From an uncultured Lachnospiraceae bacterium (GTDB taxonomy: Bacteria; Bacillota; Clostridia; Lachnospirales; Lachnospiraceae), in assembly GCA_947565425.1 (NCBI GenBank), contig CANOFW010000009.1, positions 42,747 to 106,746 on the forward strand: a DNA stretch of 64,000 bases, in the 5' to 3' direction. The position numbers were made by a program, and so were the translations under genes. Position 1 is the first letter of the stretch, and each line of letters opens with the position of its first letter. A model generated the notes under the pieces. It did no database searches. It saw only the letters and a program-made list of their open reading frames with translations, and was not told where the DNA came from. This document shows, one piece after another, positions 62,552 through 64,000 of the stretch.

Positions 62552-63502
62552 ATGAGTGATTTATTATACAGCACAGATTTAGGAAAATATTACATAGGAA
62601 AATGTGAAGAAACAATTAAAGGGTTGAATTTGAAAGAGAAAGTACAACTTATACTTACATCTCCGCCATTTCCATTAAATAATAAAAAAAAATACGGTAA
62701 TCTGAACGGAGATGAATATTTAGAATGGTTTACTGGCTTAGCTGAATTATTTTCCGGCGTACTAACTCCGAATGGTTCAATAGTAATAGAAATGGGAAAT
62801 GCATGGGAAAAAAATCGTCCTGTTCAATCATTATTGCATTTAAATAGTCTTTTGAGTTTTGTGAATAATGAGAAGGCTGGTCTTAGATTATGTCAAGAAT
62901 TTATATGTTATAATCCCGCACGATTGCCGTCCCCTGCTCAATGGGTAACGATTAATAGGATACGAGCAATCGACAGCTTTACGCATGTGTGGTGGATAGC
63001 CAACTCAGATTATCCTAAAGCTGATAATCGCAGAGTGCTACGACCATATAGCAAGAGTATGAAGAAATTGCTCAAATCAGGAAAATTTAATTCGGGTAAA
63101 CGTCCATCGGAGCATGTGATTAGTGAAAAGGGATTTCTGACGGATAATCATGGTAGTATTTCACATAATGTTTTAGAGTTGGAGCAAATTGATGAGGATA
63201 AGGAACTGCGGTTGCCTTATTCAATGTTTAGTATATCGAATACAAAGTCGAATGACTTTTTTACAAAAACTTGTAAAGAAAGAGGAATGATTCCTCATCC
63301 TGCACGAATGCCTCTTGAACTGGCTAGTTTCTTTATTGAGTTTTTAACAGATGAAGGAGATTTAGTGCTAGATCCATTTGGGGGGAGTAATACTACGGGG
63401 TTTTGTGCCGAAAAAGTTGGTAGAAAGTGGATTAGTATTGATGCAGATGTAAATTACGGAGAACAATCGAAAATTAGATTTGAGGAATTGATAAAGGATT
63501 AA
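62552..63502 (+). CDS. Site-specific DNA methyltransferase (beta class)
   Basis: The 316-residue SAM-dependent DNA methylase has motif IV TSPPFPLNNKKKYGN near residue 35; TSPP(F/Y) is typical of N4-cytosine or some N6-adenine enzymes. The SAM motif comes late: DLVLDPFGGSNTTGFCAE near 275. The catalytic motif before the SAM motif defines the beta class, with the target-recognition part between. ATG 62552 has GGTTAGATAAG before it, only one base after AbiEii. No restriction enzyme is evident; the gene downstream is uncharacterised. Confidence 0.85.
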   Translation: MSDLLYSTDLGKYYIGKCEETIKGLNLKEKVQLILTSPPFPLNNKKKYGNLNGDEYLEWFTGLAELFSGVLTPNGSIVIEMGNAWEKNRPVQSLLHLNSLLSFVNNEKAGLRLCQEFICYNPARLPSPAQWVTINRIRAIDSFTHVWWIANSDYPKADNRRVLRPYSKSMKKLLKSGKFNSGKRPSEHVISEKGFLTDNHGSISHNVLELEQIDEDKELRLPYSMFSISNTKSNDFFTKTCKERGMIPHPARMPLELASFFIEFLTDEGDLVLDPFGGSNTTGFCAEKVGRKWISIDADVNYGEQSKIRFEELIKD

Positions 63503-63514
63503 TGAGGTGCTGTT

Positions 63515-63967
63515 ATGAAATATAAAAAATTACCTTCATATGATACGTTGATGTTTACACTACGAAAAACGATTAGTACAGCATGGCATATAAATACTAT
63601 TCATGAAGTAGGTATTAACAAGTGGCTTAATAATTTTGAGGGGGATGCATTATGTACAAAGGATTTTGAACGTGAAGAAGCAAGAGATTTAGAAAAAAGG
63701 ATTGCGTTGTTTTTGCTTTGTAATTTTATTTATTATAACGAAGAAGAAGTAAAACATCTAATGAAAGTTATGATTGAAAAATTTATTCATGAATATTTTT
63801 TGAGTCATAATTTAATCGAAGTAAATAATGATGAAATAGATTCATTAATAGGGAAAACAACATTTTCACCGCTTGGAAATCAAAGTGAAAGTTCGTCATA
63901 TATGCTCTATCTTTTTAGGCAAATTAATGATTTATCTAAATATGACACTACTTTACAACTATTATAA
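63515..63967 (+). CDS. Unrecognised protein downstream of the methyltransferase
   Basis: The 150-residue product starts at ATG 63515 with AATGAGGTG before it. It is largely helical: TLMFTLRKTISTAWHINTIH, NKWLNNFEGDALCTKDFERE, RDLEKRIALFLLCNFIYYNE. The ending GNQSESSSYMLYLFRQINDL resembles the front of longer restriction-associated phosphoribosyltransferase-like proteins, which would make this a truncated or split piece. That likeness is weak. The window ends 33 bases after its stop. Confidence 0.45.
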   Translation: MKYKKLPSYDTLMFTLRKTISTAWHINTIHEVGINKWLNNFEGDALCTKDFEREEARDLEKRIALFLLCNFIYYNEEEVKHLMKVMIEKFIHEYFLSHNLIEVNNDEIDSLIGKTTFSPLGNQSESSSYMLYLFRQINDLSKYDTTLQLL

Positions 63968-64000
63968 ATAGTGCTCGTTTTGTCGGACAAGATATTTCAA

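Noticed and set aside
1-64000. tRNA, rRNA and known riboswitch classes
   Set aside because: None was recognised by reading the intergenic regions. A covariance search would be needed to exclude a weak or divergent RNA.

Overview
The window reads as a chromosome segment of a spore-forming Clostridia bacterium, most likely a Lachnospiraceae gut species. The evidence is the gene order xseA-xseB-ispA-dxs-tlyA-nadK-argR-recN-spoIVB followed by spo0A, strong AGGAGG ribosome sites, moderate GC, a pyrophosphate-type phosphofructokinase, and several protein families (DUF5717, DUF5716, DUF5688) that I know mainly from Lachnospiraceae. No rRNA, tRNA or CRISPR array was recognised.

Layout. 1-8.8 kb: housekeeping operon (exonuclease VII, isoprenoid precursors, rRNA methylation, NAD kinase, arginine repressor, RecN, SpoIVB). 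8.8-16.5 kb: an accessory block lying between spoIVB and spo0A, which are normally adjacent. It holds a type VII secretion-style coiled-coil protein, a broken toxin gene (N-terminal stub and GH-E nuclease C-terminus in different frames), an Imm33-type immunity gene, and a 1,931-residue Ig-like repeat membrane protein that has lost its 5' end. 16.5-24.5 kb: spo0A with 0A boxes, glgA, a DUF5688 protein, and a puuR-like/potABCD polyamine operon on the minus strand. 24.8-28 kb: two secreted proteins with bacterial Ig-like domains, one a GH43-like glycosidase. 28-33.5 kb: a membrane protein, a RhuM fragment, a thioesterase, an S1-domain protein, a lytic transglycosylase, dUTPase and PPi-type phosphofructokinase.

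33.5-36.6 kb: a gene-poor stretch with a 168-bp MITE-like element, then a set of three matching ECF-type promoters. Two of these drive a DUF4367-like membrane protein and a small secreted protein; the third points away from them. An aminotransferase follows. 36.7-43.8 kb: four co-directional genes encoding DUF5717 (1,181 aa), a degenerate Hsp70/actin-fold DUF5716 protein, a TPR-like protein and a coiled-coil membrane protein. They look like one uncharacterised machine and are the best candidate for an undescribed system. A 131-bp nested palindrome lies inside the operon.

43.8-50.3 kb: signalling and redox genes (hybrid histidine kinase, an unusually short rubredoxin gene, DHH phosphoesterase, chemotaxis receptor). 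50.6-56.9 kb: a complete ribose operon, LacI-type regulator then rbsK-rbsD-rbsA-rbsC-rbsB. 57-60 kb: an ECF sigma factor with an unusual C-terminal extension, a DUF2461 protein and a diguanylate cyclase flanked by two related hairpins. 60-61 kb: gene debris, including a truncated manganese catalase/CotJC. 61 kb to the end: a defence-type cluster with AbiEi/AbiEii, a beta-class DNA methyltransferase and an unrecognised downstream gene.
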